This document shows positions 1 to 12,934 of a stretch of DNA of 64,000 bases, in pieces (positions within the stretch are counted from its first letter, which is position 1; each line of letters starts with the position of its first letter). This DNA is from Monosporascus cannonballus (Eukaryota > Ascomycota > Sordariomycetes > Xylariales), in assembly GCA_004154925.1 (NCBI GenBank), contig QJNS01000019.1:434001-498000 (forward strand), in the 5' to 3' direction. The notes below the pieces were generated by a model. That model saw only the letters and a program-made list of their open reading frames with translations. It was not told where the DNA came from and made no database searches. The translations under genes were made by a program, and so were the position numbers.

Positions 1-318
1 CCATCCATTCTATTTCAACTCTGGTGTGGCGAGCAATGCTCTCCGCGTTGTCCTATCTCCGTCCTTTGTAATTCCTCCTAATCAAGCCTATGCTGGTTCC
101 CCGCTCGATTTTCATCAATATCGAAAATGGTTGTTACGAAGCTTGTGCCAACTTCTGCAGTGATGCAAGGAAAATCTCTTGGTTGTCTCCGCCGGTGCCT
201 TTTGCTAGAATGCCAATAACCCAACGCCAAACTCGCAGTGACCCTTTCCCAGAATTGCTAAATAGCCAATATGATCAGACAGGAGAAAAAGACGAATGTC
301 GTGTCGATATGTACGAAT
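1..318. other. Intergenic, 3' flank of the bZIP gene
   Basis: I see no coding signal, RNA gene or repeat here. The stretch lies downstream of the minus-strand bZIP gene and presumably includes its 3' untranslated region and terminator. Confidence 0.5.
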
Positions 319-2120
319 TTATAAACCGATAGTCAATCTCTCCAGCCTAGATAATGAAGCTTCTAGGCCGGCAGATAGACGCTCCACACGCCGCGCTATC
401 ATGTCAGCGGCTACTTCTTCTTCGGATGCATCGACGAGTTCGTATCGGGCGAATGCCTTCTCAGGCTCAATACCACCGAAAATGTCAATTGCTGATAGGC
501 TGTTGATATCCATCTCAGTTGGTGTGGACGAGACAACAACGTCGTCATCGTAAATATCACCATCGAGATCCGCAACGACCTTCTCAGTGGCAGCATCAGC
601 CGGAGCGCCAGGGAGCTGCGGCTTTTCAACCGATGGTGAGACGGGTGACTCGACTACGGGAGCCTCAACCTTCTCATTGTCCGACGCCGGGGCTTCGTCT
701 ACAGAATGAGATGGCTTCTCAGATAACAACGAGGTGTCGATTTCGGGCATCTCGGGAGTTTCAACTGTGAAGACCGTCGGCTGGTAGTTGAAAGACGAGT
801 CGCCCTCAATATTCAACATGGAGAAGTCCATCGCCTGCTCCGGAACCATAACCATACCGCCTGTTTGCTGCTGAGCATGTTGCGTCGCGACGTAAGGGTT
901 GACATCCTTGGGGATTTGCTGGGGCCCCGGTTGTCTTTGCTCAACCTTGGGAGCCTGTTGCTGCTGTGGCTGCGGAAGACCGGTAGGGTTCTGGCTCAGA
1001 TGCTCTAGGAAGTTAGAGAAGGAGGGAGAAGCGAGAAGCATCTTAGTCAAATCGGACAACCGTCGGTTCTCCTCGACAAGTGCTCTGTTCTGAGAACGGA
1101 GATCGCTGTTCTCGGTAACCTTAGTAGCGATTTCGGCCTCGAGTTGGCTAATGTACTCTAGTGCAAAGTTAATGACCGTGAAAAGACTATCGATGTGTCT
1201 GGTCTCTTACCCTTTCGTCTCGACCGGAAGGCACGTGCCGAGACTTTGTTTCGCAGCTGTCGTCTCTCTTTGCTGCTGAGTTTCTTACCCTCCTCACTAG
1301 CCAATAACCTTTCATCCTCATCCATCTCGTCCTCCTCCTTTTTGGGTCGGGGGATTTGCAGCAAAGGAGAGTTATCCTGTTGCTCCGGCGCGGCCGGCTT
1401 CGCGCGCATCGAGTTAAGGAGCTGCGTGATCTTCTGTTCAACAAGCGGATCAGACGGATGGGGTGCCTTGGGTCGGTGTTGTTTGACCTGCTGGTTCTGT
1501 CTCTGCTGTTGCTGGAGCATTTGCTGTTGTTGTCGCTGTTGTGCTTGAGCCTTCTCTAGGGCCTGCTGCCGGTGCATACCAGGGTACATCCGTCCAACAT
1601 TGCTCGTCTGCGAAGGAACAGTGGGCGACGACAGCGTATGAACATCTTGGCCCCCAATAGCATTGGGGTCTATAGTAGACTCAGGGAAGAAGAATGAGTC
1701 TGCGGGCGACTCGAAGTCGACCTCCATATCCGGCATTGTGGACGACGATGTTTGAGAAGGCGGCGCATTGAAGTCGAAAACTTCCTCGGCCCGGGGTATG
1801 TACTCTAGAGTGTATCCGATGTGGGCATTACTCTGGTTGACAGCAAGGGTGCTAGCCAAAGCACCAGGAACGAAAGGCGTCTGCTGCTTATACTGATCAT
1901 ACTGATGACTAGGTCCAGACATGGGTTGACTCGAAGGCAGTGTCGTGGGAGTTGTGACTACTGGCGACGGTCGGGCAAACTGCTGTTTATTCGTCGTAGG
2001 GGGAGATACTGAGGGAGAGTGATATGAAAGCCCATCGTATTCTGAGAAGTCGAGAAGTTCGAGAGGATCGACAACGCCAACGGGACTGGTCGAAGGGCCG
2101 GGTTGAGTTGAAGCCGACAT
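319..2120 (-). CDS. bZIP transcription factor
   Basis: Two exons, complement(319..1157, 1211..2120), joined over a 53-nt intron (GTAAGA...CTAG), give 582 residues. The splice falls inside the bZIP domain: exon 1 ends at ...VSARAFRSRRK and exon 2 continues EYISQLEAEI. Together they form a basic region (N-x2-SA-x2-SR type, about residues 285-303) followed by a leucine zipper (about 304-345). Residues about 183-213 are glutamine-rich, and an acidic stretch precedes the basic region. The C-terminal 230 residues are low-complexity and Pro/Glu/Ser-rich. The methionine at 2120 was chosen although the frame stays open to 2450: the upstream residues look like translated 5' leader, and the MSAST start has a purine at -3. 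It is probably a nuclear DNA-binding regulator. The SPSFSNFLEHLS segment just after the zipper resembles some fungal bZIP families, possibly MeaB-like, but I do not assign an orthologue. Confidence 0.9.
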
Positions 2121-5100
2121 GGCTATAGCAGTGACCAGCGTTATCCCAATATAAGTAGCGGTATATTGTAGAGTTCGTCCTTTGTTATCAATTACACTGA
2201 GGACGATATAAACAAAAAGTGGTCGTAGATTGAGCCGTCCTCTAATGTTTGAACAGCTGGATGAAGGGATTTTGCTATGCAAAACTCCGGCTCGCTTGTT
2301 GGGTGATGTAAGAAACAAAAATGGCAGAATTATTCGAAAACAGCAGACGAGTTGGGGATTTGGGGATATTGGCGGCCGGGGGCAAGGAGAGTGGCCTGGG
2401 AACTGCCAAGTGGACAAGTACTTGCTGAAGGTCCGCATGGGACTTGGCAACAGCCTTGGCCCTTCAGGGATTCAGCGCTCGCAGAGAGGATCTGGGGTGG
2501 GGTGGACAGATAACCGTCTAGGCTTAGTACTTCTTGACTGAGGGGGTCCAGCGGGGAGGGACGCGTAAGCCAGTGCCAAGATAATCACAGCCTGTCCAAT
2601 GGTTTCTGCCTTCTCCTCGTAAAGCCGACTTGGTCCGACCGAATTACAAGAGATATCACCATCTCTACCAACAGGATTCCTTTGCACCCGTTCAGCAGCG
2701 GGTAACCGGAGCTTGTATTTTGTACCTCTCGTTCCTTGTACGAAGCATCACCCGCCCCTTCCGGAGATTTGTGCACTCTATAGTGTTGTTATGTCTGCTA
2801 GTCACAATTGCACAGCTTGTAAACCGTATTATGCACCAATTAGACCTGCAGGGACTTCCAACGAATGGGTGACATTATATACGTAGTCCCTCCTGCGGCT
2901 TCATTATGACGACGCTGGAATACCAATTCTGGGGGAGTTTCGAGATTTCCTGCTTCAAATGTGACCATGGGTAGCAATTTCTGGCTGCGGTGAACGATGA
3001 CGATGCCGTATACGACAGCCGAAAGGGCGCGTCCACACGATCTAACTTAGGGGACACTGCCTCGACGCTGTCGCTTCAACTTTGCGCTCGAACGAGGCAT
3101 TTGGAGATAAACCACAGCCTACATCCTGGTGCTGGATGATGCGCCGAGCCAATGTTGACCTGACTGATAACATTGCTATAATCCAAACGACTAGTTAAGG
3201 GTCTAGCCAGTGGACCTCGTCGCAAAGTGGTGCTGTAAGAGACAAATCCGTAATATTGGGGAAACCAACTATCATGCAGGCAGAATCATATCCCCATAAG
3301 CATTAGCTTCCCTCTCTTTTGCTTCCGGGCGCGCGGGAATCAACAGTCTTGGGGCTCTCGGTTTACCAGCACTGCCTCAAATCTATCCTGACACATTCCA
3401 GAATGATATGAGGAGATGGGCATGGAAATTGGTAGTGTGTGTAGCAAGTGCTTGGAAAGTTAGGTAGGTATGCGATTGCGAAGTAGTAGATCCACCGATG
3501 AAGGTATTTTACAGTGGTCGGAGCAATAAGACAATGGGGGGTTGCACAAATGCACAGCCACCACTGGCGCTCATATCATAGCGAGTCAGAGCCATGCCTG
3601 CTCTGCTATCTTGGGACGGGTCTATTCGGAGATGGAGCGACAATTTCGTCAATAGGGGATCGGTACTTCGTTCCCCGAATAATCGAAGATGCATGTATGT
3701 GCACTTTCGAGAACGCAGCTTATGGATACCTAAATAATCTCGCAAAAACTAGCAAATTTATCACACAGCCTGGTACCTAGACTTGTGCATTCCAGGTGCA
3801 TACAACAGACTCAAAGAAACAATTCGGACGTTTCAAGTCAAAGCGGCAGGAATCGTCCTTTTCCGAAACGGGCAAGGGTTCGGAGGCCGGAACAGCGGAG
3901 CTTAAAAACGCCGTTGTCTGCAGCCGAGAGGGTTCCGGGTTCTCCTGACTAAGTAAGCGCGCTTGATACGTGGGGTTTGCCGCTGGCGGGTTGATCTGCG
4001 GGAGGCTTGGACATCTAAGACTCCTTCTCCCAGCTGAAAAGGCGGCGTTAACGTGGTGCTTATTTAGCACTGGCACGAAGGAGAGGGTGGAAAGGAAAAG
4101 CGAGTGGTCAAGCCTTGCCGTTTGCGATTCTCAGCCTTCTAATTCCGCAATCCACCGAGATAAACCGCCTCTGGCCAACTGTTTGGTATTCCGAGCCCAG
4201 GCGTCTTGGGAATTACTGTACCTAACGAGGTAGATGCTTCCGCGCTACATACATGTAAGCCTCTAGTTCTCTTTTGGTATTACCTTGATCTGTCAGTTCG
4301 GTCCTATTCTACCTACGATCGGATAGCCCACCAAAAGTTGATGCAGATCGTCCGCCCGCAGACCCCGACCATGCGGGTAGCGGATAAATTGCAACTTTAG
4401 CGGACGGTCACACGTTCAACCTTTATTACCTGTATAGTATACTTAACATTACTTCTGGATATAGGGACTTTTATATTTCAAAGCAAATAAGAGAATTAAT
4501 AACCTTTAAAACACTTAATAGCTCAAAAGGTTACGTCGAGATATCAAGATGTTCTGGTATTGAGCCATACATTTGTATCTGGGGGTGAGATTTTCCCTAG
4601 TTGCAAATTCGATGCCACTCCTGGTACCCACCCACATGTAAGAGAGTAATTCGAAATTCATTCAGGCTGTTTCACAATTGTGGGATTATCCGACACGACC
4701 CTGATCGCTTCTGTAACCCTTTTCGGAGTGCTTGCGGTCTTGACTGCCGTCCTTACAATCGAGCGAAATGTATTCCGTCAAAGGCTATTCATTTGACTTC
4801 TTCGCCTGTCAACGTCCAGTTTCCCAGGCATCACCATGCGATCAATATTGACATGAATAGTGCCCGAGATATTTGCATTCGACACTGTTAAGAAATCATC
4901 ACTTGTCATCTAAGTTGTGGCCCTTTAGGCCTCTTTCACGGTGGATTCAATCTAGTTGACCAAGTAGTTAATTGGATGAGTGGTGTCATATTCCCGCGCC
5001 GGATTGACTTCACTAGATCTCAACTTCCGGCGCATGTGTGCGTTATCCTGAGGTCTATCTCTACAGGGTGGAAATGAATCTTGACGCCATCCATAGCGAT

Positions 5101-7255
5101 GTACTTTCCATAGGATAAGGTGGTAATCAACCAGTGATTTCTGCCGTCTTATTCCTAAAACGACTCCTTCAGGATTGTAGGATTCTGACATTGTTCTGCA
5201 CTAGGTAAAACGCTGAGACACCAAGTGCGAATAGACAGACCGGTGTGGCGTACCTCCTGTTTCCCGCACTATTGCTTGTTTGCTGGCAACACAAAGAGTG
5301 GCTGTGCAGTTGTGGCGATCGTGCGCAGTACAGTATAGTATGTAAACGTGACCTTCAGGGATAAGCTATTAGAAGCCCTTTGTCTCTGCACATCCAATCC
5401 TTTCGGGCTTACGATAGCTGGGCTTCGATTACCGACCGAAAAGAACACTAAACCCGGGTTGTCCGACCGATCGATGTTTATCAGACCGCTTATTCGCAAG
5501 GTCTCAATTGGTGAGACCTGGCGAGAAAATTACCAGGTCAAGTTATTTCTCTCCTCGGAGTGTCAATAGACAGTCCGCTCGACGGGGACAGGGGCATGTT
5601 CCTATTTCAGGCAGTTAATTATCCGATTAAGCTGCCGGGTCGCTTATAAATGAGGCAAGACTATCCCCAGGACTATGTCTATTCTACAAATCGTATGTCA
5701 ATATGGCAATGTTTGATTCTGGTGCTGTAGGAGCAATGGTTGCACTCACGCCTTAGTAAGCCAAGGACTGCGCTTGGGATTAAATAATTAGGGGTCCGAG
5801 TTGTGAGCCCAGATGTTTCGTTATAGAACAAGCCGGGGTGGCCTCTAGCTATGGCTAATTATCGGCAAATCATTTACTACTACCATTTCAAGCGGGCATC
5901 TGTGCGTATACTCTGCAAGTAGTGCCCCTTTCTCAGCCGCAGCTGCTGATATTGGTCTCATTGAACACAACTTCCCGTGTCTTATTGAAAATTAGTGGTT
6001 ATTGCGAGGCAAACACGTGTCTTTCAATGCTAGATTGGGCTGTTGAGGTGACGGAGAGCGAGAAGAATGAAGTAAAGAAACAAGGGAAAAGAGTTACGTT
6101 TATGGCTGAGGTTCGATGCTGAAGCTTTTATCCCGCTACTCCTATAACAAGTTATTGGCAACGAGGTTTTACTACCATGACCTTAGTCCTTTGAGGGGCT
6201 AGAAGTATAAGACCTTATTACTTTAGACAATATGGCAGAGCAAGCTTCACTCATATTTGTAGTAAAGGGGTGATGTGATGCACTACCATGACCAGCTCAC
6301 TGTGACACCTTCGGGCACCTCGGCTTCTTGATGTTGAGGTCGCTACCCTTACCTACAGAGTAGAGAAATATTTTCAGAGCTATTGGCCACTCTATAGATG
6401 ATAAACCAAGACCATCAACCTCTCGTTAGTACGGCGCTAGGTATGGATTGGGTTTTTGAGCATATCCTACGATGGCGATTTCGGGTGAACGCGCAGCTGG
6501 GACGACTTAGGCATCTGGTATAGAGAGAAGAGAATTCTCCGACTACGGCATCATCCCAACCTCAATAATTACATCTGTTCGATAGCCCAAGTTCCACCTG
6601 CTTTTCCCGGCGCCGAGGCCTCCACGGGGGCCACGGGGACCTCGGGGCTCGGGACAGGCATATGGATCTGGACATATTCGACGACGCCAAACTCGAGGAA
6701 CCAGGGGGAAAGACCTGTGCGTGCCGGTTCCACGACTCGCAGAATTCCTCGTGCGATATCCCAGGTTCGCGGAGCAGGCGGGCGCTGACGGAGACGAGCG
6801 TGTCGCTGCTGTTTGGTTGCGTGTGCTGCGGGCCGCTCTGCTTCTCTGTTTGCTCTATTTCCCAATTCGAAAACCGCCAAAACTGGAGCGGGATCCCAGC
6901 GGCAATTACTTTGCCCTGCGTTTCTCGGTTTCTGGTGCAATATGAAGTCGGATCCGGTCAACCACCATAGGGGGGGAACTCCCCTGCCCATCCTGGGCTG
7001 CCACCAGCACGAATAGACTCCGCAATGTAGCGCGTCTTGTTAACGAATCATTTTGAGATGTTTTTACGCGTGGTAGTACGTTACCGTGAAAAGGCTAACT
7101 AATTGAATGTAAAGTGACATATGAGCATCTAATTAAACTTGGGACCATGAAACCACGCCGTTCGTGGAGTCCCAAAATGACCAGCAAACCGTTACCTCTT
7201 CGCACAACACATCGTTGTAAAGAGCCTCATTCACTTCCATAAATACTGAGAATTC
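2121..7255. other. 5.1-kb gene-poor intergenic region
   Basis: No open frame here has recognisable family similarity or sensible exon structure. The segment next to 2120 is the bZIP promoter and leader. Positions about 4,400-4,560 are locally AT-rich. A GC-rich island at about 6,570-7,000 contains a 140-codon minus-strand frame (6569..6991) with overlapping open frames on the other strand. I recognise nothing in it, and such overlap is expected in GC-rich non-coding DNA. No tRNA or 5S gene was recognised. Confidence 0.5.
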
Positions 7256-9018
7256 TCACACAGACCTAATGAAGAGTTTCCTCCGCACCCATGACGAAAA
7301 GTTGACGGCTGGTAGATCAACGAAACGCCATCCCAAGTCCGCAACCCAAATTGTCACCGTCCAATAAACCAATGGATTGGCTGCGACTGCCGGTATATAC
7401 TGGCTGGGGACCGTCGGTATCTACTCCCTGGAATAAAAACTTCCAGGACCGCCAGCACACACTGTTCAGTAGCGGCCAATGAACTAAGTATAGGCAATAA
7501 GATATCCGTGCGAGGTACAAGGCGAAGCAGCTAGTGAACAGGTGCTGGAGGCGCGGCGAATGATCTATCGTGAACACTAGTGCTACGGCTGCCTGTGCCA
7601 TCAAGAACCTTTCGGGCACCGATGCCGCATAATAGTTCTCTGGGACTAAGAGAGCTAGAGTTTGATAGCCCGCCGCGTTGCCGCCGCGGGGAATCTCAGG
7701 AATGCTTAATACGAAGAGCGAGGCGACGAAAGATGCTACTGAAAATACTGGCCTCAGGGTTCGGCATTGAGACAATCTCATCCACCATAGACGCGCAGCA
7801 TCTATCATGCGACCCCTTGAGTCTGCCCTACTAGCGGTAGCACCCCGGCGACCAGGAAGCTCGTATCCATCAAGATGGAGGTGTAGTGACGCCACCAACA
7901 TGCCGCCGCAGAAGAGAAATTCTGCAAGATAGATGTAGTATAGTGAGTATATAGCGACACCGGTGGCGATGGCAATCCTGGTTCTGAAACTGCAGCCTAC
8001 GAGGGCGAGTAATAACCCGAATATGACAAGTGACCCCCCGAACTCGACCGGCAGAGTCCAAAGCACCATGTTGTATATATGAGATCTTTCTCCGGTATTG
8101 AAAGGGTCGCACAATTGAAGGATGTTCTGGCAGTAGTCTGCAAGTTGCTCCCAAAGCGAGTCGAAGTGTGGCACTGTCACCGTGGGGAATGCTGCGCCCG
8201 GAATGCCTTCCCCTTCCCCATAGAGCCTGAAGTATGCTATTGACATTGAAAGGAAGCAGACTGCGGCTACCGGAAGGAAGAGTCTCGTGTGCCGCCGGAA
8301 GGCTGACGACGCTAGGGCGCTGTACGTAGCTTCGGGGCCGTATTGCTGAAGCAGTTTCAGTGGCTTGTAAGTAAGGGCGTAGCCGGATATGACAAAAAAC
8401 ATGTAGATGTTCGCCTTTCCAGTTACAGTCTGTCGAATGATAGGCATCTTGATGAAGTCGTCTTCAAAGCTATTCCAGGCACCATGAATGTCCCATGAGA
8501 GGAACAGCAGTGATAGATGATGCCGCACGACAAGAAATGCGGTAATGCCTCGAAGGCCATCATTGACCATTAGCAGGTTATGCGATCAAAACTGGATGAG
8601 CAGTCTCACCTAGCCAAGCTGTTGAATGCAATTTCCGGGGAGTATTCAAACCATTCTGATGAAGAAGAAAGCTTGGGAGGAGGACTGTTAGCCTTCTTAA
8701 CCATATTCCACCCGTCGTTGTCGGTCTCGCAGGATACCTTTGTGCTGATGAACGCGGCCAGCCCTCGAGCTCCGTTTCTGTCGAGCTGGCGCCGTCCCCC
8801 TTTTCCGCATCGGCTGGGTCGTTCGTTATGAGATGATAATCTGCGACACTCGAGCCCCGGTGTGCATATTCCCCATCCCGAAGGTTCAACATCGTGGAAT
8901 CCAGGCGGGGTAAAGACGGTGGAACAACTTGCGCCTCATGTATGAGAGCTGATGGGACTAAAGTATCATCGCTAGACCACTGATGAGCTCCCTTGGGAAC
9001 GGGCACGTTGAATGCCAT
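7256..9018 (-). pseudogene. Fungal acyltransferase-3 (AT3) membrane protein, apparently broken
   Basis: The frame encodes a fungal AT3/OafA-type integral-membrane acyltransferase. It has a polar N-terminal tail from M at 9018, then KLHSTAWL, an interruption, DGLRGITAFLVV, FFVISGYALTYKPLKLL, several hydrophobic helices and ISYCLYLVHWPLLN. There are two lesions. First, the intron that should join WL to DGLRG begins with a good GTGAGA donor (8609) and contains a CTAAT branch-like site, but ends in TG instead of AG (8562-8561). Second, near 7380-7440 the frame must shift by one base: the family C-terminus (NPLVYWTVTIWVADLGWRFV) continues only in another frame, ending at the stop at 7256, whereas the unshifted frame ends at 7317. 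No RIP-type stops are present. It is either a young pseudogene or one affected by sequence errors. The substrate is unknown; the family transfers acyl groups onto carbohydrates or secondary metabolites. Confidence 0.72.
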
Positions 9019-9740
9019 TCCGCGAAACGTTGCCCTTTTGGAAAGTTGGCTTGGTAAGGGGTGGTGAGACACCAAATCAAACCGGCTATTCCACTAGGTA
9101 TGAGGGTATGCACTAATTGGGAGTCTTTTTCGATTATCTCGCGTGAAGGCAGGTGTCACCCACCTAGTTAACAGACTTTCCCCCATCATTACCAAACAGC
9201 AAGCAACGCAGACCACCGAGGATAGCTTCGCTGCAGAAAAGGTCGTGATACTCACCCATTCACTGCAGTCAGGGGCTACAGCCTTTGTTTCATTCAGGGA
9301 CGCGGCGTTTTGAGGCGAACTATCGGTATTTGCAGATATGAGTGTGGCAGTTGGTGTGGGAACGGAGCATTCCAAGACTTGGCTCGATCCATGACCAATA
9401 CATTTCTACCCCGGACATACATATCCAGGTTTTCCAATTGCGGCTCCTGGGACAATCGTTCGCTAGATTTGGCATGGCCTTTCGTGGGAATTCATTAAAT
9501 GTTATGAATCAGTGCCGTTAAATGGTTAAATATGAATGGCCAACAACAAGCTCCAGCGCACGATGCGGCTCGTGATCCAGTTTATAGATTCTTGGAAAAT
9601 AAGGGACCTTGCAACAGGTAATTACGACACGGCTTTCCCGATATGAATTACTGTATAAGCCAACTTTAGCTAGATTTTCGACTCCTGGTAAGCAACTGCG
9701 GATTGGCGAGTACCGATGTACCACATGTGGTGCCAATGGT
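9019..9740. other. Intergenic
   Basis: The stretch lies between the AT3 pseudogene, whose promoter should be here, and the 3' end of the hydroxyacid dehydrogenase gene. I see no supportable coding region. Confidence 0.5.
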
Positions 9741-11443
9741 TCACAGCTTGGCCTTGAGCTCCTGTTCGATATTACGTAGACTTGCGTGCTCTTCCAAGAG
9801 CTGATGTTGCAAGGCAGCGGTATTGATCTGCTTAAGGTCTTAGCGCACGCAAGCTACTAGTGCTGAATGGAAAGTAATCACTTACATGTCTGCTACCCAG
9901 CTCCTCTGTGCGCTGGACTCCGAGTAGGCGCATCGCCGTCATCGTCTCATCTGCTAGGACTATATGTTTCGTTAGCCATCGAGGAATCTTGCTGTTGCAG
10001 GAACACACGAGCTATCCCGGGGAATGCAGCAAGTTGAGCGCTCCTGACGTTAACTCTTGCTATTGACTCACTCTGAAGCACTCTTTCGATTCCTTCTTCG
10101 CCACCAACTGCGAGACCGTAGAGGGCTGCGCGGCCAATCCCGACGCCTTTGGCGCCCAGGGCCAACGCTTTCACCACGTCTGTTCCTCTCTTGATTCCGC
10201 CATCGATGAGCACGTCGATTTTATCAAACACTTGGGGACAGAACTTCCTGATTTCCAAGAGAACGTGCACTGGAGTCGTCGTGGTGTCCAGAGCCCGACC
10301 ACCGTGGTTTGAAACGATGATGCCCCTCACCGACGGGAACAACGTAGCTAGGTATGCGTCCTCCCATGTCTGAATCCCTTTCAGTACAATCGGAAGACTC
10401 GTATGCTTGCTCAGCCAAGTCAGGGTCTTCTGCCACGTCAAGGCACCCTCCGTCCCCCAGGCCTGGGGAGCGGCACCGCTCGCGACCTCGGCCATCTTGA
10501 AGCGTTCGTCCGCCTCGCGCTTCCCCGGGAACGGCGCGTCTAGAGTGAGGACGATGAACTTGATCTGCGGGATTTGCCGGATCTGCGACAGCGTTCGTTC
10601 GGTGGCGGCGATGTCCTTCAGCACGTAAAGTTGCCATGCAAATGTCGCCGAGGGCCCCGCTCGTACGATCTCTGATGGGGACATGGATGCATTTTTGCTG
10701 ATTATCTGTAGAGCTCCGAACTTGGAGCATGCCGACGCAATCCCCGCCTCGCCTGAGGGATGTGCAAACCTCGCGCGAGCGGCCGGCGAGGCAAAGACAG
10801 GCAGACCGACCTTATTTCCCAAGATGGTGGTTGAGAGGGAGCACTTCGTGCAGTCGACAAACACACGTGGCCGCAATAATATCGACTGGAAAATCTGGTT
10901 GTTTGCATTTTTCGTGATCTCATCGTCCGATGCCGACGCATAGTATGAGATCGCCTTGGGTGAGAGGCGCTGCATAGCGTATGACTCGATTTCCTTAATG
11001 CTCAACATAGTATAAGGCGGGGGCAAGTCCGCCAAGGGGGCGTTCTCAACGACTCCTTCGGCGTCATCTGCAAGGACCTCTGACGGCTCAATTTCTCCTA
11101 TAAGCTGCTCAGGAGCTAGCTGCTCTTCCAAGATCTCCACTGGGTGAGCCGAGTTGAACGCAGCGGTTGCATCCTGGCCGGCATTCTTCAACAGGATGCC
11201 TTTCCCTCCAGGATGTCTTGTGACGAAGTTGGTGATCTTTTAGTTCGAGAATTTAGTCGTATCCAATTACGAGTGCTGCCGCGTGGCGGTATGGACGGAC
11301 TCACATCGTAGACCTTCCCATGCAGCACTATCCAGCAGTCGTCCTCCGAGGCATGTTCGCCCACTGGTCCAGTCAGAATAATCTCCCTTCATGTCAAGAA
11401 AACATTCTTACGCACCTTCCGATAGAGTCCATATTTTAGTCAT
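9741..11443 (-). CDS. Flavocytochrome b2-like FMN-dependent alpha-hydroxyacid (L-lactate) dehydrogenase
   Basis: Five exons, complement(9741..9827, 9886..9959, 10072..11236, 11305..11363, 11416..11443), encode 470 residues; every junction is GT-AG and in phase. The N-terminus is a cytochrome b5 domain: DCWIVLHGKVYD, then RHPGG with heme ligand His37 and partner His60 in FNSAHP. It is followed by an FMN-binding TIM-barrel of the glycolate/lactate oxidase family. Active-site residues typical of the family are visible: YYAS (Tyr), WQLYV (Tyr), LTLDAP (Asp), IVLKG (Lys) and SNHGGR (His340 and Arg343). The enzyme should oxidise an L-2-hydroxyacid, most likely L-lactate, passing electrons from FMN to heme. 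The protein starts directly with the b5 domain (MTKIWTLSEV), so no mitochondrial presequence is visible, unlike yeast Cyb2; a cytosolic or peripheral location is possible. The helical C-terminal tail is glutamate- and leucine-rich. The gene diverges from the beta-mannosidase. Confidence 0.92.
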
Positions 11444-12934
11444 CTTGATCGTGGTAATTGGCTGATAGGAGATTGAAGTCCAGATGCAAGCTTAACTGTG
11501 TTATGCTCTGTTAGAAAGCGGTGAACCTAACAACCTGGCCTTAGCGCTGAACTATCGATACCTTCGTTTCGATGAGATGATGCCGGCGGACGTGTAATCA
11601 TGGCATTCGCCAAAGTGAGCAATGGAAGGAAGGCCCTACGAAACTTACCCCTGAAATAATAGTGCGAGGACGAAGCTGTTGCTTCGAATCAGAGTGTCCT
11701 AGACCCACTTAGCTTCTGAATCACACACCTGTTTTTCTATGTGCCACTGCATTACACGTGTTACCTTTCAACAACAACCCAACAACAACGCGTTAAAATA
11801 TTTGTAATGGACGATTCGTACGATATACGATATTGCGAGGGGGGTTAAAACGTTAATTGACATTAACCCGAAAGTTAAATATGGTAGACATTTTATAGCT
11901 ATATAAAAATATAACTTATTACTTGGATCGGCCTGGCTGCTGTGCAGAGCGTGCTCCGCTCTAGAGGAATTGCGGGTGGGGGGAGCGGGAGCGGGAGAGG
12001 GATGGGGAGAGGGAGGGTGCGGGGCGGGAAAATCTCGGATGAACCCGACAGCGGGCATGTGCGTATTGTAGAGCTCCTTCAACCTAAACCATATGTGAGA
12101 TTTAAGACCTGATAGTGTCCCGCCATAGTGTGGGGCCTCACATTTTTCGGCACTTCAGGATCTGACACCATAATATGTGAACTCTCACTTTATTACCTAC
12201 TTTAAATATTCCTTTATTTTCGATTATAGCGTTGCTACAGGAAGGATTTAAGAGGATGGTCCGGTTTATACAGTTCTTGCACATTCTTAGCATATTTCAT
12301 TACCGGTTTTTACAATTTTTATTAACAACTTTGCGCGGTTCACAATGACAAATATGTACAATATATTAAAATAACCTTTTTGTTACATTATCGTCCCTGA
12401 CGTGGGTTAAGATATTAATAGATATATTAATAAGTTATTAAGCAACTTCGTCGTAAAGCAGGGTGTCTGTTGCCAAGTCAACTTATAGGGCGCGACACGC
12501 CAATTTGAATTGACAGTAATAGAATTTGGTGCGGCGTGTTAAAACCCCGCAACCCGAGGGGTCCGCAACCGATCGGAATGGATCCAGCCGAGTGGTTCCT
12601 TCACGCAATGGTCTTCGGAAGATAAAGCCAGCGATAGACCACCGAACTCGGTTAGAAAGCCACGTCGTGAACTCTCCTTGGACACATTTTCAGGTAGGTG
12701 CCCCCTCATGGGGCCCTCCATAGCTACGGATATTATGAACATGTTAAGTAAGATGAGCCCTGCGTCCAGGAGAACTCCGCGAAGATATATATATATATGA
12801 ACGAAAATGTTCGTGTGGGGGTTATGTCCACGAGATTCCCATTTCCGTCGTCGTTGCCTAGTCGTAGGGAGGTCGCTTAATCTCATCCAGTTTCTGTTCA
12901 ACGCCGATTGAATTGCAGTAATCACGACTGTAAG
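11444..12934. other. Divergent intergenic region with AT-rich patches and a GA-rich tract
   Basis: This 1.5-kb stretch separates two divergently transcribed genes. Positions about 11,790-11,925 and 12,180-12,450 are clearly AT-rich with TpA-rich words and look like small RIP-mutated repeat relics. Positions about 11,965-12,030 are an almost pure purine (GGGAGC/GGGAGAGG-type) tract. An (AT)n microsatellite lies at about 12,786-12,798. No gene is supported. Both promoters must lie at the ends of this stretch. Confidence 0.5.

Noticed and set aside
1158..2450. A 430-codon frame starting at 2450 as the bZIP N-terminus
   Set aside because: The 110 residues before MSAST are Cys/Pro/Leu-rich without family character and look like translated leader; the start at 2120 gives a conventional protein.
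6100..6125. A possible tRNA from a GGTTCGATGC B-box-like word
   Set aside because: No matching A box, acceptor stem or anticodon arm could be formed around it.
6569..6991. A 140-codon GC-rich frame on the minus strand
   Set aside because: It has overlapping open frames on the other strand, no recognisable motif, and no introns or flanks that extend it; open frames arise by chance in GC-rich DNA.
11965..12030. The purine tract as a CRISPR or tandem-repeat array
   Set aside because: It is a simple GA-rich low-complexity run without unit spacing.
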